Assembly: GCA_030867875.1 (NCBI GenBank)
Contig: JAOWCC010001368.1
Span: forward strand, 7,735,714-7,799,713
Origin: Actinernus sp. WN-2022
Lineage: Eukaryota > Cnidaria > Anthozoa > Actiniaria > Actinernidae
DNA length: 64,000 nucleotides
Direction: 5' to 3'
How positions within the stretch are numbered: the first letter of the stretch is position 1; every line of letters begins with the position of its first letter. Below, piece by piece: positions 41,990 to 54,700 of this stretch. A program made the translations under genes and the position numbers. The notes under the pieces were generated by a model, which saw only the letters and a program-made list of their open reading frames with translations, was not told the origin of the DNA and made no database searches.

Positions 41990-42575
41990 GGAACCTGGAA
42001 TAGTTATATATTTTGTCTTATGGCATGAGTGGCACGGTGACCTTTAATTCCTTTTTTTAAACACGAAGTTCCGGTATAAAAAGGGAAGCCCAGGGGTTTG
42101 TCACCCTTCAGTTGTCAATCGGCCTTTTTTTTATGCTCCGCTTGAGTGCTCCCTACTGATTGCTTATCGCGCGAAATTCAAATGAACACAAAAATATTTA
42201 ACTTCAGAGTAAGGGCTACAGAGTTCGCAAACAGTCTTAAAATACCATCGGCAGTCACTGGGACAACTATCTTCCCTCTGGTCACTTTTTTTGTGGCTTG
42301 TTTAATTTTAAACCTTAAAACTCTAGCATTTTAAAGGAGAGGCTGATATTGCTCGCTTGCTTTCTTCACTGCTCAGCAAAATTTCGAGCTGGCGATGCGT
42401 GACAAGAGGAGGGGCTAACCTATTTTTTCGGAACTTCGTGTTTAAGCCAAAATTTGCATACTCTGCTAATCTGAGTAGTTATATATTTCGTCTTAAGAAC
42501 GTTTATCATGGATTGACGGTGACCCTTTAATTCCTTTTTTAAGCCAAAATTTGCAGGATGCCTTCCTCTCAAAAC
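41990..42575. repeat. Diverged repeat pair with inverted ends
   Basis: AGTTATATATTTTGTCTTA..GGTGACCTTTAATTCCTTTTTT (42001) recurs at 42477-42540. AACACGAAGTTCCGG (42059) and CGGAACTTCGTGTTT (42428) are inverted. Confidence 0.6.
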
Positions 42576-42788
42576 CTTGCATTTTATTGGATCCATTTTT
42601 ATTGAAGACAAAAGCTGCGTTATTTTTAACGAGTCTCGACTGTGCTGTAGTCATGCCTGAAAACGAGGCAACAATTGACTGAAAGAAATTGCTAATCACA
42701 GATAAAGATCTCGAGGTCATGCAAACTTTTGTTTACCCAGTTTTAAGGACTATCGAATGGAGTGTTTTCAGGGCTTTGTCTTATAGAT

Positions 42789-42920
42789 GGTTGCACATGA
42801 CGTCACGGCGGCCATGTTGGTGTACCTTTACAATAGATTCTTCATTAACTTATTTTGTTAGGTACACCAACATGGCCGCCATGCCCTTGGTCATTTGAAT
42901 CTCTGGGGATTGAGTGCAAC
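42789..42920. mobile_element. M6 MITE, second copy
   Basis: GGTTGCACATGACGTCACGG to ATTGAGTGCAAC; the inverted core is GGCCATGTTGGTGTACC. Confidence 0.85.
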
Positions 42921-43037
42921 TATCTATTCCATTGTTTTAGGGTTAGGGTTTGTATTGTTTCAGGGTTTGGAATTGTTTGCATAGACAGTACTATTTCACT
43001 TTTAGCAGGCAATCATGTCTCGCACCTGGCGAGTATA

Positions 43038-43259
43038 AGGGCGCGTTCGATTGACCGTATTCCGGAATAAGAATAGATGGAATAATCTCTGGAAATCACT
43101 GGTTCAGGCACATTTTACACTGTAAACTACTAACGTTTGCTGAAATGTGATATTCAGGATACATTAAGTATTCCAGTGGCTAAAAATCCCGATATAAGCG
43201 ATTTGTAGTGATCATTCTGTGTATTCTTATTCCAGAATACGGTCAATCGAACGCACCCT
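43038..43259. mobile_element. M5 MITE, third copy
   Basis: AGGGCGCGTTCGATTGACCG to CGGTCAATCGAACGCACCCT; 222 bp, the same length as the 14793 copy. Confidence 0.95.
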
Positions 43260-43419
43260 AAATTCGATAACTCAGCCTTAAAACGTGGTCACTTCCGCCA
43301 TGCCCATTTGAATCTCTGGGAATTGAGTGGTCACTTCCACGGCATTTCGGTGGGATATGAAACGTTTGCGCCCCTCCCGCCTCCCATGGTGGTGGTTGAC
43401 GAACCTAGCGCATATCTTT

Positions 43420-43975
43420 GCTACACGCCTATTGCCTCAGCACTGGTTGTAATCGACTAAAGTCGATTGAGGTATGCTAACCGCCGTGGAAAGCGAGTAG
43501 CAGCTGACGTTTCGAGTGCTAGCCCTTCGTCAGAGCAAGAGGGAATTGTGGTTGGGGAAACGGTTCATATAGTGTCGAGTGCATGATTACCGCTGAGGAA
43601 ACATGTGCTCGGGTCAGTTGTGATTAAAGAAAATTGCGCCAACAATAGAAATGCTAATAGTTGTAACAGCAAGTGTTGATGAGTAAACTAAGGAAACATG
43701 CTGATCTAACTAAGTGTGATCGAATACGTGAATTCTGAAATTAAATGAACGAAAAGCGACCATTAATACCATGAGGTGACAAAGTGCCTAATTTGAAAAT
43801 AAAGTTTGTTCTTTGCGTTTACGAGTGTCGGAAGGTTAAGTGACTAGCTACAGGTTTGGCGAGATCCTTGCTGTTAGTTCTAGCAAGTGTTCGCGGAATC
43901 GATCTCCTAATCTTCGCCCTGTTTCGCCGATGTAGAGTTTGTTACATTGCATTAATCACATCAATGTATGCGGCA
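43420..43975 (-). mobile_element. Penelope-like element remnant with GIY-YIG endonuclease
   Basis: On the minus strand 43965-43875 encodes N-K-L-Y-I-G-E-T-G-R-R-L-G-D-R-F-R-E-H-L, the GIY-YIG core used by Penelope-like retroelements. Downstream, 43540-43480 reads CTGACGAAGGGCTAGCACTC..GAAACGTCAGC, the usual Penelope-like 3' end (a hallmark L-T-K-G-L-A-L-E-T-S-type reading). The middle is deleted and frames are broken. Confidence 0.8.
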
Positions 43976-44269
43976 TTTCTCTGCATCAAGGTACTATATA
44001 GTACAATATAATGTTTTATTCTTTTGCCATTATACTTGCACTTTAACCCTACGCGACGAGGTCATGAGTACGCAGTGAGTATGTGATACTAATACGCTTT
44101 ACATATTGGCTACTTAGCTCGATTAGCCTCTAGCTATTCTATGTACCTGAACCTTTCTTGTTGGAAATTTGTATTTGTAATTTCCCGGATTGTTGTTGTT
44201 ACAGATATACTGGAGAACATTTTAGACAATTTTGATGAAGGTGGCAAATATATATTTGCGTGGATAAAA
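43976..44269. other. Intergenic, no feature
   Basis: No open frame or repeat recognised. Confidence 0.3.
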
Positions 44270-45085
44270 ATACTGCTTTTAAGATTAGACCAACTTGAAA
44301 TCAGTTCACTGTAACCAACTATGCTGTAACCGAAATCAAGTTTCTAAAATGAGCTTTTGTAATCCATTTTAATCTTTGCCATCTAATATCTAAAACGTTT
44401 GAAAAACATACCAGGACATTCACATGGTATTTCTCTTCTATCTCAGGGTGTTATTTTTGTAGTTTGTAAAGCATACCAGGACATTCACATGGTATTTCTC
44501 TTCTATCTCAGGGTGTTATTTTTGTAGTTTGTAAAGCATACCAGGACATTCACATGGTATTTCTCTTCTATCTCAGGGTGTTATTTTTGTAGTTTGTAAA
44601 GCATACCAGGACATTCACATGGTATTTTTCTTCTATCTCAGGGTGTTATTTTTGTAGTTTGTAAAGCATACCAGGACATTCACATGGTATTTCTCTTCTA
44701 TCTCAGGGTGTTATTTTTGTAGTTTGTAAAGCATACCAGGACATTCACATGGTATTTCTCTTCTATCTCAGGGTGTTATTTTTGTAGTTTGTAAAGCATA
44801 CCAGGACATTCACATGGTATTTCTCTTCTATCTCAGGGTGTTATTGTTGTAGTTTGTAAAGCATACCAGGACATTCACATGGTATTTCTCTTCTATCTCA
44901 GGGTGTTATTGTTGTAGTTTGTAAAGCATACCAGGACATTCACATGGTATTTCTCTTCTATCTCAGGGTGTTATTGTTGTAGTTTGTAAAGCATATCAGG
45001 ACATTCACATGGTATTTCTCTTCTATCTCAGGGTGTTATTTTTGTACTTTCTTTTAATTAAACTTGAAGGTTCAGTTCAACTGAC
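44270..45085 (+). repeat. R1 repeat expanded into a 65-bp minisatellite
   Basis: 44270-44405 is single-copy R1. From 44407 to 45047 a 65-bp unit (CATACCAGGACATTCACATG.. to GTAGTTTGTAAAG) occurs ten times with very few differences, then R1 resumes (TTAAACTTGAAGGTT). Confidence 0.95.
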
Positions 45086-45089
45086 AGTG

Positions 45090-46085
45090 TCCCTTTAGCT
45101 AAAGAGAGCCACGCAAATCAGATTTATGATCAGAACTGAAGAAAGGTCAGTGAATACTGGCAAGCTCGCTTTTAGCTCCGATTCTTAGCGATTTTTGAGA
45201 GATTTGCCTTCACTGTTCACCTCCAAAATCGCTAAGATTTAGCGTTTCAGGCCACATAAATGACAAAACACACCAGGTAAGATAAATTCTTGCTCATTTC
45301 GTATTAAAACATGCATGTTCTTCGCGATATCTCGCCGTTTCAAACCTTTCGGTAATCCCTCATACATTTTCTATAAAAATACAAATACGTTATGTGGGCT
45401 CTCTGAGTTAATGAGCCATAACAGGAACAACAAAAACAAATTCAACCATATGTGCTCAAGGCATGCTGTTATGCTTTCATTTTGTGTTAAGTCTTTATGT
45501 TAGTGTTGCAGATGAGGCAGTAGGCTAGCCTGCGTAACTAGTTCTTTGGCATTACACAGCTCGGCTAAGATGGCGGCCGTTCATAAAATTCTCCCCCACC
45601 GCCCCATAGAAAAGAAGATACTCGACGTCACATTTACTAGATTAATTTGCATATAGGAACACTCACAAGAAAGAGAAAGAAAAAACGTCAAAAAACAAAA
45701 ACAAAGAACAGATGGGTTTTCGTATGCATTTACTGCAGCTAGTGTTTTATAAAACTATCGGAATAAAATATGATTAAAAATCTACGTGCTCGAGAAACGC
45801 GTCCCGGTTGTTCGAAGAAAGAGTAATCGCTAACCCGAGGTAAATTGACTAGGGACCGTCGACATACGCTTACAGCCCCGCTTGATGTCTAATGGACGTT
45901 TAGGGGGGAGGGAGTCCTGGCGTGGATGTTAGTGTGGGCATTAAGACCAAAACAGTTCTGGAAACGAGATTGGAGCAAAAACATGAGCCAACATGGCGAC
46001 CAAGGCTTCCGAAGTTGAAGCAAACTGGACTCGATGTTTTAGCTATAACTGAGACATAACTAAACAAGCTAACATTGGCCGGTAA
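45090..46085. other. Intergenic, no gene seen
   Basis: Contains an AAGATGGCGGCC word at 45568 and short unrelated frames only. Confidence 0.35.
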
Positions 46086-46356
46086 CAAAACGAGAAGGGG
46101 ACTGGGACCGAGCTTATCAATTTATCACCACAAATTAGCATGTGTGCCAAGTTTGACGTGATTCAAGTGAATCTTGTCTGGATTATAAGCAATTGAAATT
46201 TCTTTGTCCCTCCAAAATTTGAAGGGACAACGTTAAAACATAAGAGAGTTTGTATGGGAAAATTGACATCTTTGATGCCTTCTAGCATTGTCAATATTGA
46301 GCCAAACTTTCCAGACTAGCTAAGTTTGATCTGTTATTTAGGAAAATAATGCTCAC
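46086..46356 (+). repeat. Dispersed repeat R3
   Basis: AGCATGTGTGCCAAGTTTGA through TTTGATCTGTTATTTAGG matches 58748-59101 in the same orientation. Confidence 0.9.
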
Positions 46357-46854
46357 TTCGAGGTACTAAGAATATGTCAATGGTCCCTAATCCGAGGCTA
46401 CAATGTACAGATTACAATTTAATACAGTTTTAGTTCTCCTGGCCCCTGTTGTTCGAAGCCTGATTAGCGTTCATCCTGCATCAGTAAATTTTAACAGAGT
46501 ACCCTGTTTCTCTTGTGTCTTTCTACAATCTAGGATTACAATTATAAATGCACTACTCATTCCTCAACAAACAATTAACTTTCTTAGCCGTGGGTTATAG
46601 TTAATTGGTAATTTAAAACCCGCTGTAGGTTAAATTAACCCAGTTTAATCATAAGTTAACGCGAATCGTGCATCGAGCAACAGAACCTAATCATCGACTA
46701 GAATTTAACCCTGGATTAAGACTATTTAATCCTAGATTAGCGTTTATCGAGGCTTCGTTCAACCGCGCCTGTGCGTCGGTCAGCTACAAATGTCTACTCA
46801 GAGAAGGCTCTGTGAGCAAGTGGTGGACTCCCTATGTAGCACTGACGGGGATGT

Positions 46855-47005
46855 TCGTTGTACCTTTTAGGGGTTAAAGGGACTTTAATATCGTGTTTTG
46901 GGATTGGTACCTCTTACGGTAAAAACAAAAAATTGAGCCACTCCCAAAGGACGATACCGTTTTGGGGTTCCAATAAAAATTTCCGACGAACATCCCTATC
47001 ACTTT
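46855..47005. repeat. Short TIR element
   Basis: GGATGTTCGT near 46848 and ACGAACATCCC near 46987, with CGATACCGTTTTGGG-type inverted words inside. Confidence 0.5.
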
Positions 47006-47289
47006 TCTATGAGTCCGGCCCCTCGAGGGGAAGAAGGGTGCATACGTCAGTAACATTTTTACATTGATGAGTATAAGGTTCAAGTGTCTTATTTGATAGT
47101 TTGTCCTTTCCAGTAACGTAATGATCTGCTTTTAGCGGCAATACTTTTTAGGCACGTGCTCCACATAACGTCTTGTTCCTCTGTTGTCCCGTCTGCAGCA
47201 AACCTACCGAGCACGTCCGCTGCAAGAGTTCAACATACATTGGTCAGGCCAGGGGTTTTGGGTACACTGGTATCCAAGGGTTTTTAAAT

Positions 47290-47555
47290 TGATATGCCAT
47301 ATTTTTATATTAAAATATGGGTATTTGGTATATTTAAATTTTGGGATTCTATGGTATTTATAAAGTATACAAGATTTTCACATACGATTTGGGTAATTCG
47401 TAAGAGGTATTTGGGTAATTTTAAAGATTATTTGGGTATTTTAAGAGGTATTTGGATAATTTTAAAGAGGTATTTGGGTAATTTTAAAATATGTATTTGG
47501 GTATTTTAAGAGGTATTTGGGTAATTTTAAAGAGGTATTTGGGTATACCACTACC
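47290..47555 (+). repeat. AT-rich ~22-bp imperfect minisatellite
   Basis: GAGGTATTTGGGTAATTTTAAA and shorter variants recur about ten times. Confidence 0.8.
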
Positions 47556-47839
47556 CCCTGGCCAAGGCTGATTGGTTCAATCAAGTTTTAGATGAGGAAT
47601 ATCGTGCATATTAACCAAGGACTCTGGTTGGTGGAAAAGCGTTAACCATAAAGCTATATATGGAACAGAAAAATATTCTCAGCTTTTGATTGGCTAAGCA
47701 AGTTATCGCGCGCGAAAGGATATTTTACGTATTACTATTTCGAATAGAGCAGATTTCGTATGAGTGGGACAAAAATATGGCATGTCCGTCGCCTTAACTC
47801 TGTAATTTGATTGGATCAAAAAGATAAATACAATAGAAA

Positions 47840-47925
47840 AACCATTTCAATGTCACGGCATGTCGTACAGTAACCGTGCCGTAAGTCATTGCCGTAACTT
47901 GTCCACTCATACGAAATCCTCTCTA
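47840..47925 (+). repeat. R2 repeat, second copy
   Basis: CATTTCAATGTCACGGCATG..CAGTAACCGTGCCGTAAG matches 13745-13835. Confidence 0.8.
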
Positions 47926-48361
47926 AAATAACCTTATCATTTTTAGTTCGGATAGCGCTAAATCAATGGCGTATCTTGTGGAATAGGGAGACATTTATAC
48001 GTGTTTCCCTGTGAACTCTAGCCCTAATTTACTAAGCACTCGTTGTTTACCTGTGAGCTTATGTTCAAGATCACGGTTCCCGCACATTTGCAGGAAAAAC
48101 ATTCCCTGACATTTCACTGGCTCCTTCTTCGTGTTCCAGAATGTATTGTATTTTGGAGTTATGGTTCTTTGTATTTCAGGGTATTGTTTTGCTGTAGTTC
48201 ATTGTTTTGAGTTTTTGTTGCGTGCGCATACTTGAGAAAATGGTCTATTAACTTGAAGTGGTGTAGTTCTATATTAACTGTTGTTTTACAATCGTTTGAT
48301 AAGTTCACAACCTGATCTCCAAATCTGATTCTAGTTGTTGCATAACATCCAGAGAAACCTG

Positions 48362-48562
48362 TATACGACAGAAGTTAAAATCTGGTATGGTAACAGGTAA
48401 AACCTGATACGACAACCGGTAAAACCTGATAAGAAAACCGGTAAAACCTGATAAGACAACAGGTAAAACCTGATACCACACTCGGTAAAACATGATACGA
48501 CAAAAGGTAAAACATGATATGGTAACAAGTAAAATCTGATAAGACAACCGGTAAAATCTGGT
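48362..48562. repeat. 22-bp minisatellite beside a BEN exon
   Basis: About nine copies of GGTAAAACCTGATACGACAA(CC) with scattered changes. It ends 20 bp from the donor of the BEN exon at 48582. Confidence 0.92.
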
Positions 48563-48581
48563 GCAAAGGTCTATAATTTAC

Positions 48582-48776
48582 CTTTGATCGCTGCAAGAAT
48601 GTTTTCATCCAATGTCTGTGTGTTATTGCTACCGTCCACTGTTGATTCCGTTAACGTCTCCGTACCGAATAACTTCTCTGTCAGTGCTAGGGCGTACTTC
48701 GAGGGGTTCAGTTCACCAGCCAGCTCACGATATTCGTCTAGTGATAATGTAACATCTGGTAATCCTCCTACCAACA
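48582..48776 (-). CDS. BEN gene exon: N-half of BEN domain E (195 nt)
   Basis: The acceptor is TTTTTTAG|TG and the donor AAAG|GTAAAT, phase 1-1. It encodes L-V-G-G-L-P-D-V-T-L, P-S-K-Y-A-L-A-L-T-E-K-L-F-G and L-D-E-N-I-L-A-A-I-K. The donor is intact but no matching C-half exon could be found further left in the window. Confidence 0.9.
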
Positions 48777-51700
48777 CTAAAAAAACGAACCACAACATTA
48801 ACTACCGTATGCCTTGGTTCGCGACTATTTAATAATTCACCAAAACGTGTTTTGTACATCCATTGGAAAAGCGGTGTCTTGTTTGAGTGGCGGATCTGGT
48901 TTGAGTGGCGGATCTGGTTTGAGTGGCGGATCTGGTTTGAGTGGCGGATCTGGTTTGAGTGGCGGATCTGGTTTGAGTGGCGGATCTGGTTTGAGTGGCG
49001 GATTGTCCTGGGGCGGGTTGTTCGAAGCATGGATAACTTTATGCTTAGGATAGCGGCAAATCTGTAATTGTAATCTGTGCAGTTTACCCTCGGGTTAGCT
49101 ATTTCACCCCGGGGTAGCGCTTACCCTAGCTTTGAATAACCGGGTCCTGCACTGAATAGCCTCGTGCACAAGTTACCGCAGGCCAGTCCTCGTTGGGCGA
49201 TGGTCAGTTGAATTCGACACCATATTGCGAATCGGTCTATGGCATATAGAGTATTTTTATAGGGTATATTTTGTATTTCGAGATTTTTTTACATAACTTT
49301 TTTTATTACCAATTTTAGATATATAGAGTTCTTTATAGAGTATTTAAAAAAATCATTTTAGCATATACAGGTGGTTTATTTATATAAGGACGTTTTCGAT
49401 CCGTATAAATCAGCCTAATTATTCAGATATATCGTTTTTTACTCCATTGTTTGCTTGTTTGTTTGTATATTCGTCTGCTCTGTGATTTTTTTAAATGTGT
49501 GTATAATTGAATTAAGTAAATAAAAAAGGTTTGCACTAAGGGGGTGGCCGGACCATTAGAAATCGACAGGGTTAGATGGGTGGCAATCCCCCAACACACA
49601 CAAAAATAATGCAAGGAAAACTGGGTCCAAAACAATTCCTGCAAACACTTGTTTAACCAAAAAAAAATCGTGCAAGAGAACATAGGCAGATCCAGGAATA
49701 TTACAGTATAAAACAAATTCGCGTGCATAGCTAAAAGGGCGCAAAAAAATGCCACCCCTCTCCCCTAATTTCTGAATGCCCACCCCTAAACGTATGTCTG
49801 TAGCTTCGTAGCTTGTTATCCAATCACAGTTCAGCTTTTACACGAAAGCCATTTAACAGCTGTTTTGATGAACGAAAGTCGGATTACAATAAGCATTTTT
49901 CCATGCTTTTTCACGATTTTTCCATACTTTCGAAAAACTAGAACCGGTATGAAAATATCTTGAAGAACCATGACAACCGATCTTGAAACACTTCTAAATG
50001 GCCTTTAAATAAATGTAAACTCTCTGCAACAATGCTTTCAATATCTTTCAACACCTGTCAACAATGTTTTCAAGCCGTTTCAAACGGTTTCAACATGCCG
50101 GGTACAACATACAACGAATGTTGTACCCGGCATGTTGAAACCGTTTGACTGAGGTTTAACTAACCTTCTAAATTGTTGGTCTTCTTCCTGTTTGTGTCCC
50201 TGCTAGTGTCAACACTTTCCGTAGCTTCTAGTAGACTTCTTTCTTCTTTTCCTGTCTCTTCCACAATGTCGGCTGCACTCAGTTCAGCGGATAGCCTCTC
50301 AGCTTGTCTCTTCGTGTAGCGGAGTGACTTACATTTGGCTGCTATGCTCTGAATGCATGACACCCATAACTCCTCTTGTTCTGCTACCGAATAGTCCACC
50401 GCAAAATGTCTCATGACATCAGCTAAAAAAGACGCGAAAATTTCATTCAAATGTTAGATATATTAGCTGCGGTTACACTAGACCAGTTTTACTAGGTATA
50501 TTGGAAATTTACCAGGGTAAATTCGTGTTTTCGTGTCTAACCGATTTCCCCAGGAGAAAACGTACCTTGGTATATTTCCATAGTTACGAAAGAAAGAACA
50601 ATGGAACTTTCCCTTGATAGCACCCGAGATAAGTCTTAGGGGTCGCTGCCGACCCCAGATAGTTCAGCCAATGAAATTTCGAGGATATGCCAGCACAATA
50701 GGCCTTCGCGCCACAAAGTTACTGGGGCGTGATATTCAACGGTCTTCGTGTAACCGCTGTACCCAGGTAAATTCAAACCCCAGATGGATTTTATTGGGGC
50801 CAGTTTTACTGGGTAAACGACTTTATCTGGGGTAGTGTAGCCGCAGCTATTATCAAGTGGTATTAAGTAATACTTCGGCTAAGAACGATACCACTGAACG
50901 GCAAGGAATGTAAAAACGTGTTAATTTTCAATTTTCTTTCTCGTAAATTCATTGGCCGATAGAAGACCATCGAAGAAAATGCACTTTCATTAGATCACTT
51001 TTGAAGTTTAATTTAGTTTTGATCAAACTAACTATGGTTTGACTTCAATGAAAATCAATAGGAGATATTGTAGTTGAGTCTACGAATAGCAGTTTCAGCG
51101 GTATTGACCCGAACGCCTCACTTCAATGTAATGAAGCGCCATTGAAACCATCATTCTTACACGACACCAACACCCTCCTAAACAAGCACGACTAATTTAG
51201 ATACACAGTTTGAATAGCGCTTCATTACATTGAAGTGAGGCGTTTGGGTCAATACCGCTGAAACTGCTATTCGTAGACTCAACTACAATATCTCCTATTG
51301 TGAGAAAGGTTCTCACATATGTAATTCAAATATATTTTGGCTGGATGGTATTTTCTGCTTGTAACTTTGACTGAGGACATGACGGGCCATTCCATTTTAT
51401 ATCCACACCCCCCCTGTAAACGAGGTCGATCAAATTTGACCCCCTCATAAAAAAAAAAATTTTCAGGTATATAGTGATGTAAAATCACGATAATTTCGTT
51501 CAGTCGCGAACCACCTCAGAAAATATCCTCAGATAAAAGATTTCGAACCCCTCACAAATTGTACTTTATCGCTGGACCCCTTCAGAAAAACCATATCGTC
51601 CAATCCCCCTCAGAAAATCTCGTCAACAGGGGGGGTGTGGATATAAAATGGAATGGCCCATCTCAGACAGCACTAAAGACACATTCAAGCAAACTTGTGC

Positions 51701-54700
51701 GAGAGGACACACCACTGCTGCAGTCTATTGTCTTTTCCTATTGACCCTTTGCACGTTACGTCATAGCCGCCATGTTGGTGTACAGTTAACAATAGATTCT
51801 TCGTTAGCTTCTTTTGTTCTATACACCAACATGGCCGCCATGCCTTTGTCATTTGAATCTCTGGGGATTGAGTGTACACTTCATGACTCGGAAAACAGCG
51901 AGTTTTGTTTCCTCACCCTCAATGTTCTACGTGGCGGAGCCGTTCTTAAGTGTTTTGTTATACTTCCCAAGTCAAAAATAACACAAAATACATACGACGC
52001 AACGTGCCACGAATTTCTCGCGGTTTCAAGACGCACGTTCAAGTCCATTTCCCTAAGGAGTTATGTTTTGAGTCATGTCACGTGATACGTTCTCGTTCAA
52101 TCAAAAAAGGCGTTTGATTTGGGAGTATATATTTAACAAATAGATTCCATTCTGCCGGAAAAATGGAAACTATTTGTTTTATATAATAATTGCAAACTAA
52201 AAACTATGAAAATATCCAATCAAAACGAGTTGAGAAATTGGTTGCGCGCGCTCGTGACGTCATCCATGTGTGTGTCCTCTAGTAACACACGGCTCTTGAC
52301 CAATCAGAGCGCGCGTTTCGGACTGATTCTTATATAAATAACGATAGCCGTTGTAGATGCTGTGTACCAACAGTAACTAAGGGGGGAAGTGGAGCTAATT
52401 TTGAGGCTGTCAGTGTGGAATTATAAACTATGGTAACACACCTTTAACTCACCCTTCATAGCTGTGAGCAGCCTCTCATCCAGTCTGTCTGTTCCTCTCT
52501 GCCCTGTGACTGTCGATACCGAGAGTGTTTCTCGGCCAAACAGCATCTCACCGAGAGCCAGGGCGTATTTATTGGGATGCGATGACCTGCAAAGGCTGTT
52601 GTACTTAAAAATAGGAAGACTGACGCCTGGATCGCCACCTATAATTACTGGTTCATAAATGAAGAGTTATCAGTACTCAAGTACAGGCACATGGTTCATA
52701 CAAAATTCAGTACTTTTTCTTCAAGGACTTTTCAAGGACAATCCACACTTTTCAAGGACATGTTTTCTACAGGTTCACACATTAATGATCTCAAAATTCT
52801 ATGCAACGTAGACCCAATGCAAGATCCTTTTTCTGACTTGTTTGCACATAACACACAGGCGGATTAGGGTAGCACCACACCGCGGTAAAACGGTATGCTC
52901 CGCTGGCCGAAAGAACGAAGGCTCTGCTATCAAATACAAATTACCGAGGGCTTTAACTTTTTTAGTAAATAATTTTATAACTTAGTAAACTCACAGTGAA
53001 TTACAAATTAAGAAAACATCAATCTGTTAAAGTCTTAGACTTATCTGTTAAGTAGTTTTCTTATTTTTCGCGAAACATTTCACGTAAATACGCATACGTA
53101 CTTAAAAGTAGAAACAGGGGTGATTGTCTGTTTTCTTTTAGTTTCGGCGGGAAACTGGGCGAATGCGCGCGCGCTGGGCTCATCTAAGGCGCATGCGCGT
53201 GACATTTTGCCGCGGTGTGGGGTAGCATAGACCCCTGGGAAGGAGGTTGCATACAAACCTCTGTCTTCACTTGCCAAAAACCTGGACGCCGCACTTGCAG
53301 AGGAGCTGGTATCCAGGACTTTGCTTCGAGCGAGGCTGTTCTCCACCGTGCTGTTACTTCCTGTACTATCCCTGTGTACCTCTCCTCTGTGTTCATCCTG
53401 ACTTCCATGTGCCATGCGCATGTTATATCGTAAAGTTCTACACTTGATTGCAATACTGGAGAAGCAGTCTTTCCAGAGCTTCTCCTGTTCTTCAGACGTC
53501 TTTTGCTTAGCAAATCTACTGAGAACTTCCGCTGAAACGTAACATAGATAATGCGTAAGACTGACGGAGGATCCAAATTAACGCTCACAAAACTCTCACA
53601 ATGCTAGCAGATTTTTTCATTTGTGAGTGAAAACATTCCCCTAGCAAATTTCTGCGAGTTACTCTTCCTTTAAGGTACAACATGGAGTCTGAAAACCTCG
53701 AACAAACATGGCATATTTACAAGAGTTAATGACATTAATTCTTAATATATGCAAGATTAAAAGTAACTTATTTGAAGTGATACTGTGAACGTAAAGAATA
53801 CGAGTATGCGCATGGTATGTGCCATATTTTTCCAGTACCGTCTGGATTTTTGAAAGTGGAAAAAGATCCTACTAGCAAGCATTTGCTAGCGGAGATTAGA
53901 GGCCTGGGCCTGGTCACACCGCGGCAAAACGGTATGCTCCGCTGGCCAAAAGAATGAAGATTCTGCTATCAAATACAAATTACCGAGAGTTTTAATTTTT
54001 TTAGTAAATAATTTTATAACTTAGTAAACTCACAGTGAATTAAGTCTTAGGCTTATCTTTTAAGTAGTTTTCTTATTTTTTGACAAAACAGTTCACAAAT
54101 GGATACTTTTAAGCAGAAATTTTAAAATCACGGGTATGTGCCTGTTGTTTCATTTCAGTTTTCGCGGGAAACTGGGGGCGGCCGCGCCGACAAGAAATAG
54201 CAAATACGCATGCGCGTAACGTTTTGCCGCGGTGTGGATTAAGCTAACCCAGGATTAAGGGTAATTTGCTAACTGGAGGTTCAAATGGCAGCACTAACCA
54301 CACACTCAACATTGTAAACTGCGTGGCAGCCATTGGCGCCGTAATAGCAGTCCAAAACATTCACTGATGGGATATGTCAGTAAAATGTGAAGCGCCATAA
54401 GAATGTGGTATATGGCGCTATATAAATATGGCCATTATTATTATTATTAAAAACTTATTCCTAGAGGAGAAATAACAAGTATTTTTCTACTTGTCTTGCT
54501 AGATTTGGAAACAAATACCTGGCGCGAATCCAGGATTCCGTGCGAGCAAGGGGGGTTCGATATACGCGAGCGCCAAAATATTTAGTAATTTCTTTGTTAT
54601 CTTTTGTAAGCGAGTGAGAGAAAGGTGAGTTCGATGTAGCTCCCCGAAACCAACCCCTCCTCCCTGGATCCGCCCCAGAATACCTTCTACTGAGAGAACC

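Noticed and set aside
48725..49067. Repeat-protein frames (S-G-G-S-G-L type and R-H-S-N-Q-I type)
   Set aside because: Same cause: an 18-bp array open on both strands, with no splice sites or flanking coding sequence.
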